A stretch of 64,000 nt of DNA from Epiperipatus broadwayi (GCA_028023455.1 JAQFVV010006197.1:20333254-20397253), one strand, 5' to 3'. Positions 1 through 11,640 are shown, counted from the first letter of the stretch. The notes: generated by a model not told the origin, from the letters alone. A program made the numbers and translations.

Positions 1-193
1 GAAAGTATTTTTGTAATAATAGAAAGACGTTAAACAGTAAAAAAAAAGAGTAGTTTTCCCCATTAATATTATTTTTGAAAAGTTATTTTTCATTAAAGAA
101 ATGTATTATTTACGTTGTCATTTAATGAGTTTATTATTGGCTTGCTACTTTTTAAAGATATAGTTAAAACAATTTCAGTTTTAATTTGTACTG

Positions 194-345
194 CATCTTA
201 TATTGCTGACCCACCTGATCACACACAAAGATGTGTGTGATCAGGTGGATCAGCAATATAAGATGGCACTGAGAGTAGTGGGTCGTGTGAAATTCTGAGT
301 TCGAATCCAGCCTATATTACATATATAAATGCAGGTTTAAGCCTA
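194..345 (+). mobile_element. Snap-back SINE-like tail with 33-bp hairpin
   Basis: Positions 194-226 and 233-265 are reverse complements over 33 bp with one mismatch, around a 6-base loop. After the right arm the sequence (gggtcgtgtga at 280-290, tatattacatatataaatgc near 313-332) matches the tail of the repeat family found at 7.1-7.4, 33.2-33.9 and 61.0-61.2 kb. Positions 297-308 (gagttcgaatcc) fit a polymerase III B box almost exactly. Seen: the hairpin and the shared tail. Inferred: a 5'-truncated SINE-like copy whose 5' end was rejoined in inverted orientation. No coding capacity. Confidence 0.6.
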
Positions 346-3300
346 CGCAGTGTATTAATTTGTAATACAATAAATGTTGATAGATGTAAACCACATAAAC
401 TACTACTTTTTTTTTTTAAGAAAGAAAAGGGATCTGAAATCAAAAGTGAAAAATAATTAATACTCTATGTACATAAACACAATTTATAAATGATCCCTAA
501 TAACTAGATATAATAAAAAGAACTACAAATATCACTCATGCAAAAAGATCTCAAATTACAGTTTAATATCGAAATTTCATTCAACTATTCAAACTGTTTC
601 ATTACTCAAATTCACCATCGATCTTTGAATATGTCGATGTATGACTGCAAAGGACTTTGTTTTCTACTATCAAGTGTAACTCAGGGTCGGCTCAGATGCT
701 GATTTGTTGGTTTCAGTCCTAGACAGCATTTAAAGAGCATCATCAAGCTTTTAAATTTATAAGAAAATTTGAAAATAGAATTTTTGATCTTTGAAGATAT
801 ACTTATGAAAAATATTTTAATTAAATTTAGAATTGATTTGTTATAGTTTTAACATTTCAGGCAAAAATAATGATAAAAATAAAATGAAATATGAGAGACA
901 TTTAAAATCAGAAAATGTACATAAAAAATGACTTAACATCAAAGTAAATATCGTGCAGAATTGTCCAAGTACCAGATAAAATAAGTCCCAACAAGTTTAT
1001 GTTAGCATCAATTAAGTGTAAAAATACCATTCAAGTTTGAAAAATAACTATTTTCCAGAAACTGTCAGCTAATGTGCTATTATATGTTATCTATAAAAGA
1101 AAAAATAACAAAGCAAATTAATTTTGACAACGTAATAAAGTTGTAACAAATAATAATTAAAAATGGTTTTTTTTTATGTATATTTATTTTATGTGATTCT
1201 TTTTTGAGTATATGATATATGTGTTTAATTATTTTTGATAAAATATTTTTTATTTTCTGTGATTCTTGGTCGAATATATATTTAATGTTTATAAATTAAA
1301 TGTAATAAAATTTCATTATTTTTCAATAAAAAAAATTTCGAAGATCCGCCCTGAGTATACCAATAAACTAAGACTTATTCATCATTCTAGACTGTTTTTT
1401 TTTTGTAAATCTGTAATTTATGACTCTATTATTGTTATTATTAAGTGACAACAATGATGACCCATGATGATCATATGAATAGCATTTGTCCAGATTATCA
1501 TTTGTTTTTGTTTTTTAAAATTCAATGGTATTTACTGCTGTTCAATCTCTTCTTTTAACTTCAATCTGTCTGAATGTTGACATTTCAATAAACTAGATCA
1601 AACGATATACTAATCAGAATGAGATAGGCATAATTCAAGTAAAAATTAAGGTGTAAGCTGTTAAGTATTCACTTGTTCACTTTTCTTGTTGTTTACAGGA
1701 TTCTCAAAAAAATTTAGCCAGAATTTCATATCCATGGAAAATAACACAAAAAAATATATCACAGCCTGAACACTTCTGGTGTTTGTTTTAAAGATTTCCC
1801 CTCAATCTAAATATCCTTTCCAGTATTTTCATTGTGACTCTTTATAGTGTTAGCCATGTACTGCTATTATGGCTCATCATTTATGAATTTTCTGTTGTTA
1901 ATAAATTATTTAGAAGACAATCTAAATCTTTACTTTTTAATCATAATTCTTTCCCTTTTTGTATTTAACAAAAAATACTATCTGTTCAGTATAGTTTTTT
2001 TTTTTACTAATTAATATTTTTAATCTCTATTTTTAGTTATAAATATGACATGATCATACTGAAAGTTATGTTATTTTAACCACTTTTGAATTAGCTTTTT
2101 TTTTTTAATCTATGTTTTTCAACAATGTGAAAGCTATCTGTTTTCACATAACATGTTTTAGTAGTAATACATAGTCCTAAATATAAATTCTTCACAAGAA
2201 TAATGAGATTTTCTGACATATCCAATTTCTGAAAACATTTCATATTCACTGTAGTTATCAGAATCAAAGGCATTGTTGCAATCAATAAATTATATAAAGT
2301 TTTCTTTCTGGTTTTGTCTGGTCTTTTAGTTATCCACCATACATCAATTATGATAATTTTTGTCATTTATTTTTAAAAAAAAACAAACAATTTTTCAATA
2401 TAAAGTTTAATATATACTTATTTATATTGGTTTGAAAGAGATTGTATGACAGTTCACTTTTTTTTTTTGCTGAAGCTATGTATAACAATTTGCCTTATTG
2501 ATTCTTTTAATATAATATTCACAGTTACCCTACATTTAACAGCACCCCCAATCTATTTTTTCTTTGCTTATATAATTTTTCCAATAATTTGTTCAATCCT
2601 TTAAAAAAAAAAAATCATATTTCTAATTTTATCTAATTTTTTAAAAAAAATCCTGAGCTTTTGCTCTCTTTCTCTCTTATGAACCTACTAAGCTTTTGCT
2701 ACACTTTTAATAAAGCTTTGATAATCAAAAAAATAACTCTTTTTTAAAAAAAGAAAGAAAAATTTTCTCAGCGATTGCATATCCACAATTCTAATACCCC
2801 CAGTTAAATAAATTCATCAATATTTAAATGCATTAATCTATTTAATAACTTTCTGCTAACTTACTGTTTTAAGTTTTATTCCTCTTTCCACTTTTTTCCA
2901 TACATTAAGATTTAAGGACCGAGCATGGGGCTTATGTTCTCAAATTCTCAAACAAGAATTGATCCTTAGATATGTAAAAAAAGCTATATATATATATATA
3001 ACTTAAAATGCAGCTATATATAATTTATTTATTCCTTACATCTTATTATAAAATATTTAAAAACTTTTACTTTTTTTAGTATTGTGTGTATAATAAAAAT
3101 AAAATTTATGAAAAAATTTGATTTCCTACAACTGCGATAAATAGTTACTATGTTCAAAACAAAATGTATAGGCAGTTGTAAGATCATAATGTATTATTAA
3201 AATAATAAAAAATATATTTAATCAAATTTGAAGATTATCTGCAAGAGTATAAAAAAAATAAATATAAAATTTGTTCAACAAAAGCACATAGCTTTCATAT

Positions 3301-4140
3301 AGAGATTTTTAAAAATATGATACTTATACAAAGTAATTATAATACATTAAAGATCAGCCTGTCAACCTATTGTGCATACGCTTTTTATGAGTGTTAATAA
3401 TAAATGAATACTTTGACTTCCAACACAAGATATAGTATTTAGGAAAGAATAAAATGAATCCACTTATTCTATCCAACCCAAATGCTTATATATGGGCAAA
3501 TCTTAAGTACTGGAAATGAAAGCGTGAGGATAGACCCTTCACTTTAAATTACTGTTTACGATGTCTGAATGAATGACATCGACGAAATTACCTAGAATTT
3601 ACTAAATGTCATTCTCAAAGTGATTATGTAAATTTGAACAGCAAATAGTAGACTTACTAGCTAGCTACAATGAGCTTAGTTAATGTTTAGTTATCTAATC
3701 ATGGCAGTTTATACTTTATTATTATCATTAATTCACTATGAGATAATTTCTAAGAATGGTTAAATAAATATAAAATATCACTGAACATAAAACTTCATGG
3801 TATGATGGTTAGCATATCAGACCATATCATTATTTTGTGATAAAGTATAAATCAATACAACAATATTTTGAAATCTTCACATAGTCCAAAAGAAAAAAAA
3901 AGCTAAATTAAAAAAACAACAACTATTAAATGAGGGAACATGTTCCAACATGATTTTGATTTATTAATGATTGATATGATAAAATAATGGTTTTAAAAAT
4001 ATATAGATCTGAGAAAAGCAGCATTATTTATATTATGTTAATTCTAGGAAACCCCCCCCCCAAATAGGCAAAATATGCAAAAATAATGGACCATGAATTT
4101 TATTGTACACTTTGTAAACTTTTGAACTTTTTCAAGTTAG
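346..4140. other. AT-rich spacer without recognisable genes
   Basis: This stretch is mostly A/T homopolymers, short AT tracts (for example near 2985-3000) and short open frames of no recognisable family. There is a run of ten or so cytosines near 4051. The predicted frames at 1266-1448 and 2091-2366 consist of low-complexity residues and show no domain. I see nothing that can be annotated as a gene. Confidence 0.6.
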
Positions 4141-4555
4141 AATAAAATTTTAAAATTGAGGTTTAATAAATTTAAATTCAATAGAATTGCTTAAAATTTG
4201 GTATAAAGCTAATTATTACCAGGCTAATCCATATGGAACACACTCATACTTTTGATAGATCGCTTAGTTTCTTAGATATAAAACAAAGGACAGTAATATT
4301 TTGATATTTCAAATTTAAAAATTCTTCTTAAAACTTTTTTTTTATTTTAAGCAAGACTCATGAGAGGGTAATATAGATTTCATTTCTTTCAATTTAATAA
4401 TATTTTAAAATTGAGATTTAATAAAGTTAAGTGCAATATAATTCGTTGAAATTTTATACATTTTTAAAAAAAATTCTATGAAAGTAATAAGGCACATTAA
4501 TATTTAAAATAGATGATTTAGTTTCTTAGATATGGAAGAGTGGGAAAAGCAATAA
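4141..4555. repeat. Diverged tandem duplication, period about 254 bp
   Basis: Two related blocks, roughly 4141-4300 and 4396-4555, share taaaattgag (4151 and 4406) and agtttcttagatat (4266 and 4520), always about 254 bp apart, with intervening similarity interrupted by indels. It is an old segmental or satellite-like duplication. No open frame is preserved across the copies. Confidence 0.5.
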
Positions 4556-5160
4556 TGTTTTAAATAATGCTTGCAATTTTCTTGATTCCAATTGTAAGCT
4601 TCATTTAAATAAGATGAAAGTTTTTTTATAATATAGTTTTATTAGTGTTTTTTAAACAAAAAGAAATGTCAAACAATTTTAAATAGAAAAGTTACTTACT
4701 GATTTCTTAAACATATATAATGATGTAGATGTGCTAAATATGATATATATACATAAAGTATGCATATTAACTTATTGCAGAAATATCTAGTGATATATAT
4801 ACATTATATGTGTAAAATTGATTTAAAGGAAAATTATACATATTAAGTGAAGTTCTTTTACAACAGAGTTTTGGTAAACTTTTTTTTTTAAAAAAAAATA
4901 AAAATTTCCAATCAAAAGCAAAAATGTCGAACACTTTTCACTTAAAAGAATATTTCATATTTTTAATCACTAATGTACACATATTATTATATTCACATAT
5001 TAAATGTGATATATATATCAACTAATTATCAAGATATTTTAAAGTACAAACAATATTATTTTACATTTTTATTTACTGTGCCAATAGTAAAAAATATTTT
5101 TATATTGAATGCTTTTATCTATTGTGCACTAAAAAAAAAAAAAAAGTTTTTTTCCACATT
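4556..5160. other. AT-rich spacer
   Basis: A/T-dominated sequence with short AT microsatellite patches and poly-A near 5130. I see no gene, RNA or recognisable element in it. Confidence 0.5.
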
Positions 5161-5323
5161 AATTGGGGTGTTTAGGATAATTTGAAATAAAAGCATGGAA
5201 AGGGGGGAGGTGTCAAGAAATTAATTAAATCAATTCCTCATTATAAAAAATAGGGATTAACTTAATTATTTTCTGTACACCTCCCCATGCATTTATTTCA
5301 AGTTACATCTAAACACCCCAATT
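5161..5323. repeat. MITE-like imperfect inverted repeat
   Basis: The ends are inverted copies: the left end reads aattggggtgtttag and the right end reads ctaaacaccccaatt, ending at 5323. The inverted similarity continues inward through ttgaaataaa, gcatgg and gaggtgt with small indels, so the whole 163 bp can fold into one imperfect hairpin. This is the shape of a miniature inverted-repeat transposable element. I could not identify a convincing target-site duplication, and the superfamily is unknown. Confidence 0.5.
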
Positions 5324-6704
5324 GTGATTGATGAAACAATTACTTTGATTCTTTTTAGTGCATACATAGTATAAATAAGCATTTAAAATAAAAAAGTTTT
5401 AATCTCTATTATTTTATGTTTGAAAAATGTGAAAATTGGATTTAAAAAGTACAACAGTTTTTTTTTTTTGGTTTTTTTTTTGCAATTAAAACAAAATAAT
5501 ATTGAAAAAAGTGACAGAAAAAAAAAATGCAAATGTGAAGTGGCACAAATAATATTACAAAAGTTAAAAACCTTAAATGATGGTGGAGTAACATTCAACA
5601 TAAAAGAGAATAAAATCAATGAATTAGAGTAATTTGTGATTAAATATCAAGAGATGAAAAAAAAGAAACTGTGAACAAGATTTAAGATAGGATGATAACA
5701 TCAAAATTTTCTGAATGATTTTGAAAAAATACATTTATTAATAAATATTGAGGATGCCTTTGTATCATTGTAACATTCTAAAATACAAAGTAAAACTCCC
5801 ATTCATTCATATATACATTTGAATGTTTTTTTTTTCAAGTTGTCCCAAATAATTTTAATTTTTCCTGAAATTTGCTTACAAGTTTTTGTAACAATTTAAT
5901 AAACAACATCAAGATATAAGATAATTAAAAATCTTTTATTTTATATCTTTTCAAAATTGAAATTAGTAACCAATGATGATTTGAATATTATAAAATATTT
6001 TTATCATTTGATTAACTCTGAAAGTTATGACAAAATACATAAAGAAATACAATTAAAGAATTTTATTTAAAAAAAAAAAAATGTAGTGTTAGATCCTTAT
6101 TTAACTTTACTAGGTAAAAACATTCAAGGATAGTTTCTGAAACTTGGAGATTAGATAATATGTGAAAAAACATAGTGACTGCCATTTAAATATTTTTTAT
6201 CCAAATATATGACAAACATTTTTTCATTCATCTCTCTCAATATAATGAGCATGCCCAAACTAATTCCAAACAAAAAAACAAAAGAAAGAAAGAAAAAAGA
6301 AATTAGAATAATTGCTGTAAATAGTATTAACAGATGAAAATATGGTTGCTCAAACATGTGATTTAATTGCCACAATTAATGCAGAGAGATGATCAATAAC
6401 ATGAGAGCTATTAATCTAACTATATTTAATTGAATTTATTGTTTAAAAGTTTATAAAAGATTCGAGCACTGGACATGACTGAAATTGTTTCATGGAATTT
6501 TGTTCCAGAGTCTGCCATTCCATCATTATATCAAACCCCATAAGGTACTAGAGTGAATAAAAAAAAAGAATAAGATATGTTAGTAATAATTATAATTATT
6601 AATGAATTAAGAGGATGATATTCTTTCATTCAATAGTTCAAATTTTTATTGCACATAAATACTTTACATAATTACCCTATTCATTCAATGTACTGAATGT
6701 TTCT
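5324..6704. repeat. AT-rich spacer containing one copy of a dispersed repeat
   Basis: The segment at about 5969-6105 (starting aaccaatgatgatttgaata) is closely repeated at about 6995-7120 (starting aaccaatgatgatttaaata), a dispersed direct repeat of roughly 120 bp. The second copy lies in the spacer between the two opposed SINE-like copies. The opposed short frames at 5383-5632 and the frame at 6151-6375 are low complexity and not convincing genes. Nothing else was recognised. Confidence 0.5.
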
Positions 6705-6982
6705 TATATAAGTAAACCGAAAGATTAAACTTAGGATTTTTGGTCTATATCCATCCTCTACTCCATCTCAATCAACCAGCACACATAACCACATATATGT
6801 GAAAAAGATAGATGATTTTCATTATATGTATTTCATGCAGAATTAGACCTCATCAGTTGGTCCAGATCATAATCTCCCATACATATATACAATCACTGCT
6901 TGGCTTATACTATAATAGCAATTTCATGAACATTAATGGACAGGCTTCAATCTTCTCATCCTTCTGACTATTCAATGGTCCA
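6705..6982 (-). mobile_element. SINE-like repeat copy, minus strand
   Basis: Read on the minus strand this copy runs from a gaagattgaagcctgtcc block through a central block (plus-strand text catcagttggtccaga near 6850) to a tail near 6723. It is the inverted partner of the plus-strand copy at 7121-7400. The same central block is found in the copies at 33.2-33.95 kb. It has no coding potential. Assignment to SINEs rests on the B-box-like sequence in the family tail and on the interspersed copies; the exact 5' end is not clear. Confidence 0.55.
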
Positions 6983-7120
6983 TTTCATTAAAAAACCAAT
7001 GATGATTTAAATATTATAAAATATTTTTAGTATTTGATCAACTCTGAAAGGTATGACAAAATACATAAAAAATTTAAAGAATTTTATTTAAAAAAAATTA
7101 TTGCAGAGTTAAATTCTTAT

Positions 7121-7400
7121 GCTCCGTCATTGAATGAGTTGAAAGAGTGAGAAGATTGAAGCCTGTCCATTAAAATTCAAGGAATTGCTATCTTAATATA
7201 AGCCAAGCAATAAATGTATATATGTGTGAGATATTATGATCTGGCCCAGCTGATAAGGACTGATTCTGCATGAAATACGTATATTGGGGATCATCTAACC
7301 TTTTCACATGTAAGTGGTCATGTGCGTTAGTTGTTTGAGAAGAAATTGAGAATGGATATAGATTGAAAAATCCTAAGTTCAAATCCCTCTATTTACTTAT
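7121..7400 (+). mobile_element. SINE-like repeat copy, plus strand
   Basis: This is the opposite-strand partner of 6705-6982: gaagattgaagcctgtcc (7151-7168), gatctggcccagctgat, catgaaatacgtatattgg and a tail with aagttcaaatccc near 7375-7387, which resembles a polymerase III B box. About 45 bp upstream, cgttagttgtttgag is an A-box-like sequence. The copies face away from each other with their tails outward and are separated by about 140 bp. The frame at 7188-7382 on the minus strand is only a shadow of this repeat. Confidence 0.55.
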
Positions 7401-8453
7401 AAATACTTTACATTTTTCAATATAGCCTTTTAAGAATAAAATAATTCTATTTAATGCAGCGAAAAAATAATCAATTTCATTAACAGCTGTTCATTAGCAA
7501 TTAAAATGGTTGACCTATTTACAGCATTTGAAAACCAAAATATTGTACATGATATAAAAACGTACTATTCTGTTTGGAAAATTCCATTTCTAAAAAAAAA
7601 AAAAAAAAAAACTAAAAGGCAATTTTTTTGCACGTTTGTTTATTTTAAGAAAAAATAATTTTATCATATAAGTAAAATCAGTTATATTAGCAGGTGACAA
7701 ACAAAGTAAATGACAATCTTCATAATTTAGCATAGAATAGAAACTCAAAAATCCAAATGAAACGGATTTCAGCTAAATAAAATTTTAAAAAATGTCACTT
7801 TGATCAACTGAATGAAACTAGAATGGAAACTACCGTGCTCAACTTAATTATTAGTATCTTTAAAAATCAAATCTTTGCCTGGGTGACTTAATTATGTTAT
7901 TATTTATATATAACAGAAAATAATTAAGTTTTATCATTTGGTTGTTATATATTCTATTGTATTTACTACTTTAGGCAGAAAACTAAATACAAAAAAAAAA
8001 TCTAAAACTAAATATAGCAATACTTTGATATTTCATTCTAAAATTACTATACTTTCATACACAATTCTAAAAAAAATGTTCATTTTAAAAATTTAAAACA
8101 TGGAACAAAATTTTTGTTTTAAAAAATTTAAATCAAAATTTTTAAACAAAATTTTTTTATGTATACCCAGTAGCTACTTCAATTTCTTTTTTTAATAAAT
8201 CCATTTATTTCCACATTTTATTTTTGTTTTGGTTTTTTTTTTAAAAAAAGTCTGTATTTATATAAACATCAGATCTGATATATGTTGAAATAATTTATAT
8301 TATTAATTTTTAATGCATCTTATAAATTATCTTGGAATTAGTAATTTTTATAAAAGGCTCAAATAACTTAAATATAAAAAGTAGAATCCTTAACCAATAT
8401 ATTTGGTCCCAAGCTCTCCTGATGATATATAAAATCTTAACTTAAAAAAAAAC
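7401..8453. other. AT-rich spacer
   Basis: A/T-rich sequence with long A runs (near 7593-7610) and short palindromic AT patches. I see no gene or recognisable element before the left terminus of the transposon that begins near 8454. Confidence 0.5.
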
Positions 8454-8690
8454 AGTACTTAAAAATTAGTCTGAACACCAAGATTGATTATGAATAATTC
8501 AAGACACTAAGGTTGGCAGCCATGTTTTTATTTTATCATACTTTTTCAGTCATAGTTATCCTATAACCCTAGTGAATATGTTTTACTTCTTAATATTAAA
8601 AAATATCAATAAATTGATTATAAATTTCTGTTAATTTAAAAAAAATATTAATAATTATATATTATAAATTTCATTTACAGAAGTAACACA
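8454..8690 (+). repeat. Left terminal inverted repeat of the Merlin-type element
   Basis: Matches the reverse complement of 11385-11632. Shared blocks in order are attagt at 8465, gattatgaataattc, agacacta, ggttggcagccatg, atagttatcc, gttttactt and ttaatattaaaaaatatcaa. By eye the identity is roughly four fifths with small indels. The outermost ten bases pair less well, so the start could lie anywhere between 8454 and 8465. Confidence 0.7.
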
Positions 8691-8862
8691 AAACAATGAA
8701 ATAAATATTAAATAAAAAATAAATTTAAGCTACAGCATGGGTTAACTGCAATAATAAATTTCAAATAAAAGATAAATTTAAAAAACATGAATTTTTTTAA
8801 AAAAATAAAATGACTAACGAGGTGACCTGAAATCCCTAATGGCCTGAAAAATTGCAACAAAT

Positions 8863-9186
8863 TTACCTTCTCCTTTGTGCATGTATCATCATATAATTTC
8901 CGATAAATAGGATTGAATGTGTTGTCATACAGTTCCCTGATGCTTCTTGTTCTGCAATTTGATGACCCCAGAGTTTTTCAATGTTTTGTGTATGCACACA
9001 TGTAGGTGGATCCATAAAGCTATATTGGTAATTGATCTTAAAATGTTGAAAACCAAAACAGCATAAATTGTCTGTTTTATATGTCTTCCAGAAATCTGAA
9101 TAAATCATAGCTACATCAGCCATAGTCTCTTTAATAGCTTTCCCAAGAATAGTATCTGGTCTCCCTGTAATAGTTATTTTAACTGG
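8863..9186 (-). pseudogene. Merlin-type transposase, C-terminal catalytic segment
   Basis: This 108-codon open stretch resembles the DDE domain of the ISXO2/IS1016 (Merlin) transposase family. The second catalytic aspartate is in MIYSDFWKTY (codon at 9094-9096). The third acidic residue is in THTQNIEKLWGH (glutamate codon at 8977-8979), preceded by YSFMDPPTCV, which corresponds to the family's F-V-D-P block. The last residues, IHAQRRR, run into a TAA. The usual start at 9123 is only an internal methionine; the reading frame stays open upstream to 9186, where a stop and a repeat junction follow. The preceding part of the protein lies 1.55 kb away at 10754-10906, so either an intron or a later insertion separates them. 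Confidence 0.75.
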
Positions 9187-9745
9187 TTAAATCTAGAAGT
9201 GCCATACTGAATTTTTTAAAAAATTGACCTGAGAACACAGTTTTCACAATAACTTTAGTTTTAATAATGTTAGAGCAAAAAACATTACATTGAGAGAAAC
9301 TAGAAAAACTAAGCAAAACAATAAGGCTAAGACAAATAGTAATTACTATTTAAAAAATAACGAAAAAAATAAATTTCAGCATCCTACATAATTATTATTT
9401 TATTGTTTGTTCATAATTTCCAATTCATCATTAACTAAGTTTAAATTACATCTTCAGTGACAATTTCTTTGTATTCCTCACAAAATTATCTTTCAAACCA
9501 TATATAATACTTCTTACCTGATATAATCCATAGCTTCAGAATCTCCAAAAGTATTCGCATAAGAATTTTTCATTTTTATCTTCTACCCCAAAAGTTGATA
9601 CATCTCAAAGGCATTTATAAGAAAAAGATTATATCCTAATAAAAGATACAAAACAAATCATTTCTAGAAGATGAATATGCATTTGTCATCATAGCAATTG
9701 GCTTTTTGTCTATCTAAAACTAGAAATTGTAAGTTACTGTCTTTA
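9187..9745. repeat. Dispersed repeat inside the Merlin element, copy 1 of 3
   Basis: About 550 bp, beginning near gccatactgaattttt and ending near gaaattgtaagttactgtc, recurs at 12555-13105 at roughly 90 percent identity by eye, and its first 90 bp recur at 43386-43490. On the minus strand both long copies keep gctatggattat followed by a splice-donor-like caggtaag, but no protein family was recognised. Because one copy lies outside any visible Merlin element, this is probably a separate repeat that inserted between transposase segments, although an intron shared by two Merlin relics is possible. Confidence 0.6.
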
Positions 9746-10753
9746 TCATTGGTAAAATGAATTTCATCTCTTCTTTTTATATTTTTTGTGTACATCAGTA
9801 ATGTTTATATTCTTTATGCACATCAGTGATGTTATCATGGTATATTTATTGTCCCACATAGATATAATTTATGTGCATATAGTTCATTTGTTAGCTACAG
9901 ACTTGAAAATAATATGATGCAAGAAAGTACTGACTTCACAGCATGAGTATCAAGAGATAGGCAAGAATCAGAATTTTATTCTTTGCCTGCATACAATTCC
10001 TTGTGGTATATGCATAACTATTGTGGTTATTACTACACAAACACCATTTGAAATCTCTCTTTATGGGTTTTAAGTTAATTTTCACATGATACTATGTCTG
10101 TAAATTTTGTAAATGCTTTATCAACTGCAACCTGCAACGCTTCTGTACATTTGATTACATTGCACTACTCTATATATGTAAATCATTACTTGTTATACAA
10201 CATGCAAGAGTAAACACAAACACATCATATAAACATCATAATAAATTATGAACAAACTTGGATCAAAGATACAAAATTACAGTACGTATGAATAATAATT
10301 TATATACCATATAATAAAGACCATATATGATTTAATATTATATAATTTATAATTTATATACTACACACACACACACACCAATATAAATGCAAATTAATAA
10401 ATTATTCTATTTATCAAATAATTAAAATAAATTAAAAATATTAAAACAATTAAAAATATATACTTACGGCAGATATTCTATAATTATGTTCACATCCCAT
10501 TCTAGGCCTTGAATATGAATGACCAGCATATTGTAAACTAAAAATTGACTAAAATTGAAAAAAATTAAATGCACCTTTTGAGAAAAAAAATTAATAAAAA
10601 ATTCAATTTTTTTCCGATTTTAGCCAAAAAGACGCCATTAAAAACATATTTTTAAGATGCATTAAATGCCCATATTTCTGTTGAGATCACGCTTATAGTT
10701 TTTACATAATTTAAAAAAGAAAACAAAATTTCAACCAATCAGTTACAATGTAT
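9746..10753. other. Non-coding interior of the Merlin-type element
   Basis: Lies between the C-terminal and central transposase segments. It is AT-rich, with a (CA)7-type run near 10363-10378 and repeated attaaaaat motifs. I found no transposase residues in it. It may be intron, inserted sequence or both. Confidence 0.45.
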
Positions 10754-10906
10754 GACTGACAAGCTGCTAAGATTCAAGCAGATAAAGCGCCCCCTGGTCT
10801 CTCTGCGCAAGCTGCCAAATAACTATTGCTATGGAAGTATTCTACCCTGTTGGTTTTTCTGCTTGCTAAGAAGGCTTTCATCAATTTCTACTATTTTGTT
10901 AAGACC
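10754..10906 (-). pseudogene. Merlin-type transposase, first catalytic segment
   Basis: The minus-strand translation contains NKIVEIDESLLSKQKNQQGR. This matches the family block around the first catalytic aspartate (the V-E-I-D-E-S signature; aspartate codon at 10880-10882). The same frame continues, after two in-frame stop codons (10829-10831 and 10823-10825), into LFGSLRRETRGRFICL, which fits the next family block (W-V-F-G-G followed by a charged strand). The plus-strand frame at 10752-10943 is an antisense shadow of this fragment. The segment ends near 10754, where transposase similarity is lost. Confidence 0.7.
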
Positions 10907-11039
10907 TCTGATTTTGCATGATGGTGTAAATAAAAGGCTATAAGTGCAAACTTCTTGGAGATAATTGTTCCAATCTATAACTGTTTTGTTGCACAAATGT
11001 AATTCTCATTTCCCCTATTGTACAATAATTAATTCTTTA

Positions 11040-11264
11040 TACCCAGTTCTAAATAAATCTGGCTAGAATGAGAAATGACACTTTTGAGCTCTCTAACCAT
11101 GTTCCTATCTGAAGAGATACTCATTTATGGGAAGTTTTCATTTTGCAATGCCACTGTGTGTCAGGTTGAAGATAAGCTCTCATAACATTATCACACCTTT
11201 TGGGGTAAGGCAGTATGCCATAGTTTTGCAAATAATTGATTGTGTGTTCTTCTGTTGATGGAAG
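11040..11264 (-). pseudogene. Merlin-type transposase, N-terminal segment
   Basis: Seventy-five codons on the minus strand keep one frame. They include YLQNYGILPYPKRCD, then QWHCKMKTSHK, then IGTWLESSKVSFLILARF. This order (short helix, W-x-C zinc-ribbon remnant, then the G-S-W-F-E-x-S-K-L-S-like block) is that of the N-terminal part of ISXO2/Merlin transposases. Two stops interrupt it (TGA at 11121-11123 and TAG at 11049-11051). It lies just inside the right terminal repeat, as expected for the 5' end of a minus-strand transposase gene. Confidence 0.68.
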
Positions 11265-11384
11265 ATTCAAACTGTAATTATTTTGATGAATAGAATTTGA
11301 AAAAAAACAATCATGCTGTAGGTTAAGTATTCTGAATGTAAAACCAATGTTATTAACCTGTTAGCATTTAAAAGTTTTATGATA

Positions 11385-11632
11385 TATAAAAAATTAATTA
11401 CATATTGTGAATAAAATTTATAATACATCGATTGTGATATTTTTTAAAGTTAATAGGAATTTATAATTGAATTATTGATATTTTTTAATATTAAAAAGTA
11501 AAACGTATTTGTTACTCTTATGGGATAACTATACCCCTAAAAATGTATAATAAAAAAAAAACATGGCTGCCAACCATAGTGTCTGGAATTATCCATAATC
11601 ATTCTTGGTGTCTGAACTAATCATTAAACACC
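11385..11632 (-). repeat. Right terminal inverted repeat of the Merlin-type element
   Basis: Inverted partner of 8454-8690. The outer end on the minus strand begins ggtgtttaatgattag. A shorter self-repeat of ggtgt/acacc lies within the first 35 bp. The 8-base aaaaaaac directly after it equals the 8 bases preceding the left end. Confidence 0.68.
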
Positions 11633-11640
11633 AAAAAAAC

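Larger units (their letters stand above)
8454..11632 (-). mobile_element. Merlin/IS1016-type DNA transposon, degraded, with long terminal inverted repeats
   Basis: The ends are inverted copies over roughly 230 bp (8454-8690 and 11385-11632): for example ttggcagccatgtttt near 8513 pairs with aaaacatggctgccaa near 11560. Between them, on the minus strand, lie three transposase segments in the right order and orientation. An 8-bp direct repeat aaaaaaac flanks the proposed ends (8446-8453 and 11633-11640); Merlin elements are known for 8-9 bp target duplications, but this one is A-rich and could be chance. The transposase frame is broken by stops and by about 1.55 kb of unrelated sequence, so the copy cannot be autonomous. 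A good structural call; exact termini are less certain. Confidence 0.72.

Noticed and set aside
10752-10943. Plus-strand open frame of 63 codons as a gene
   Set aside because: The minus strand at 10754-10906 encodes recognisable Merlin transposase blocks; the plus frame is an antisense shadow.
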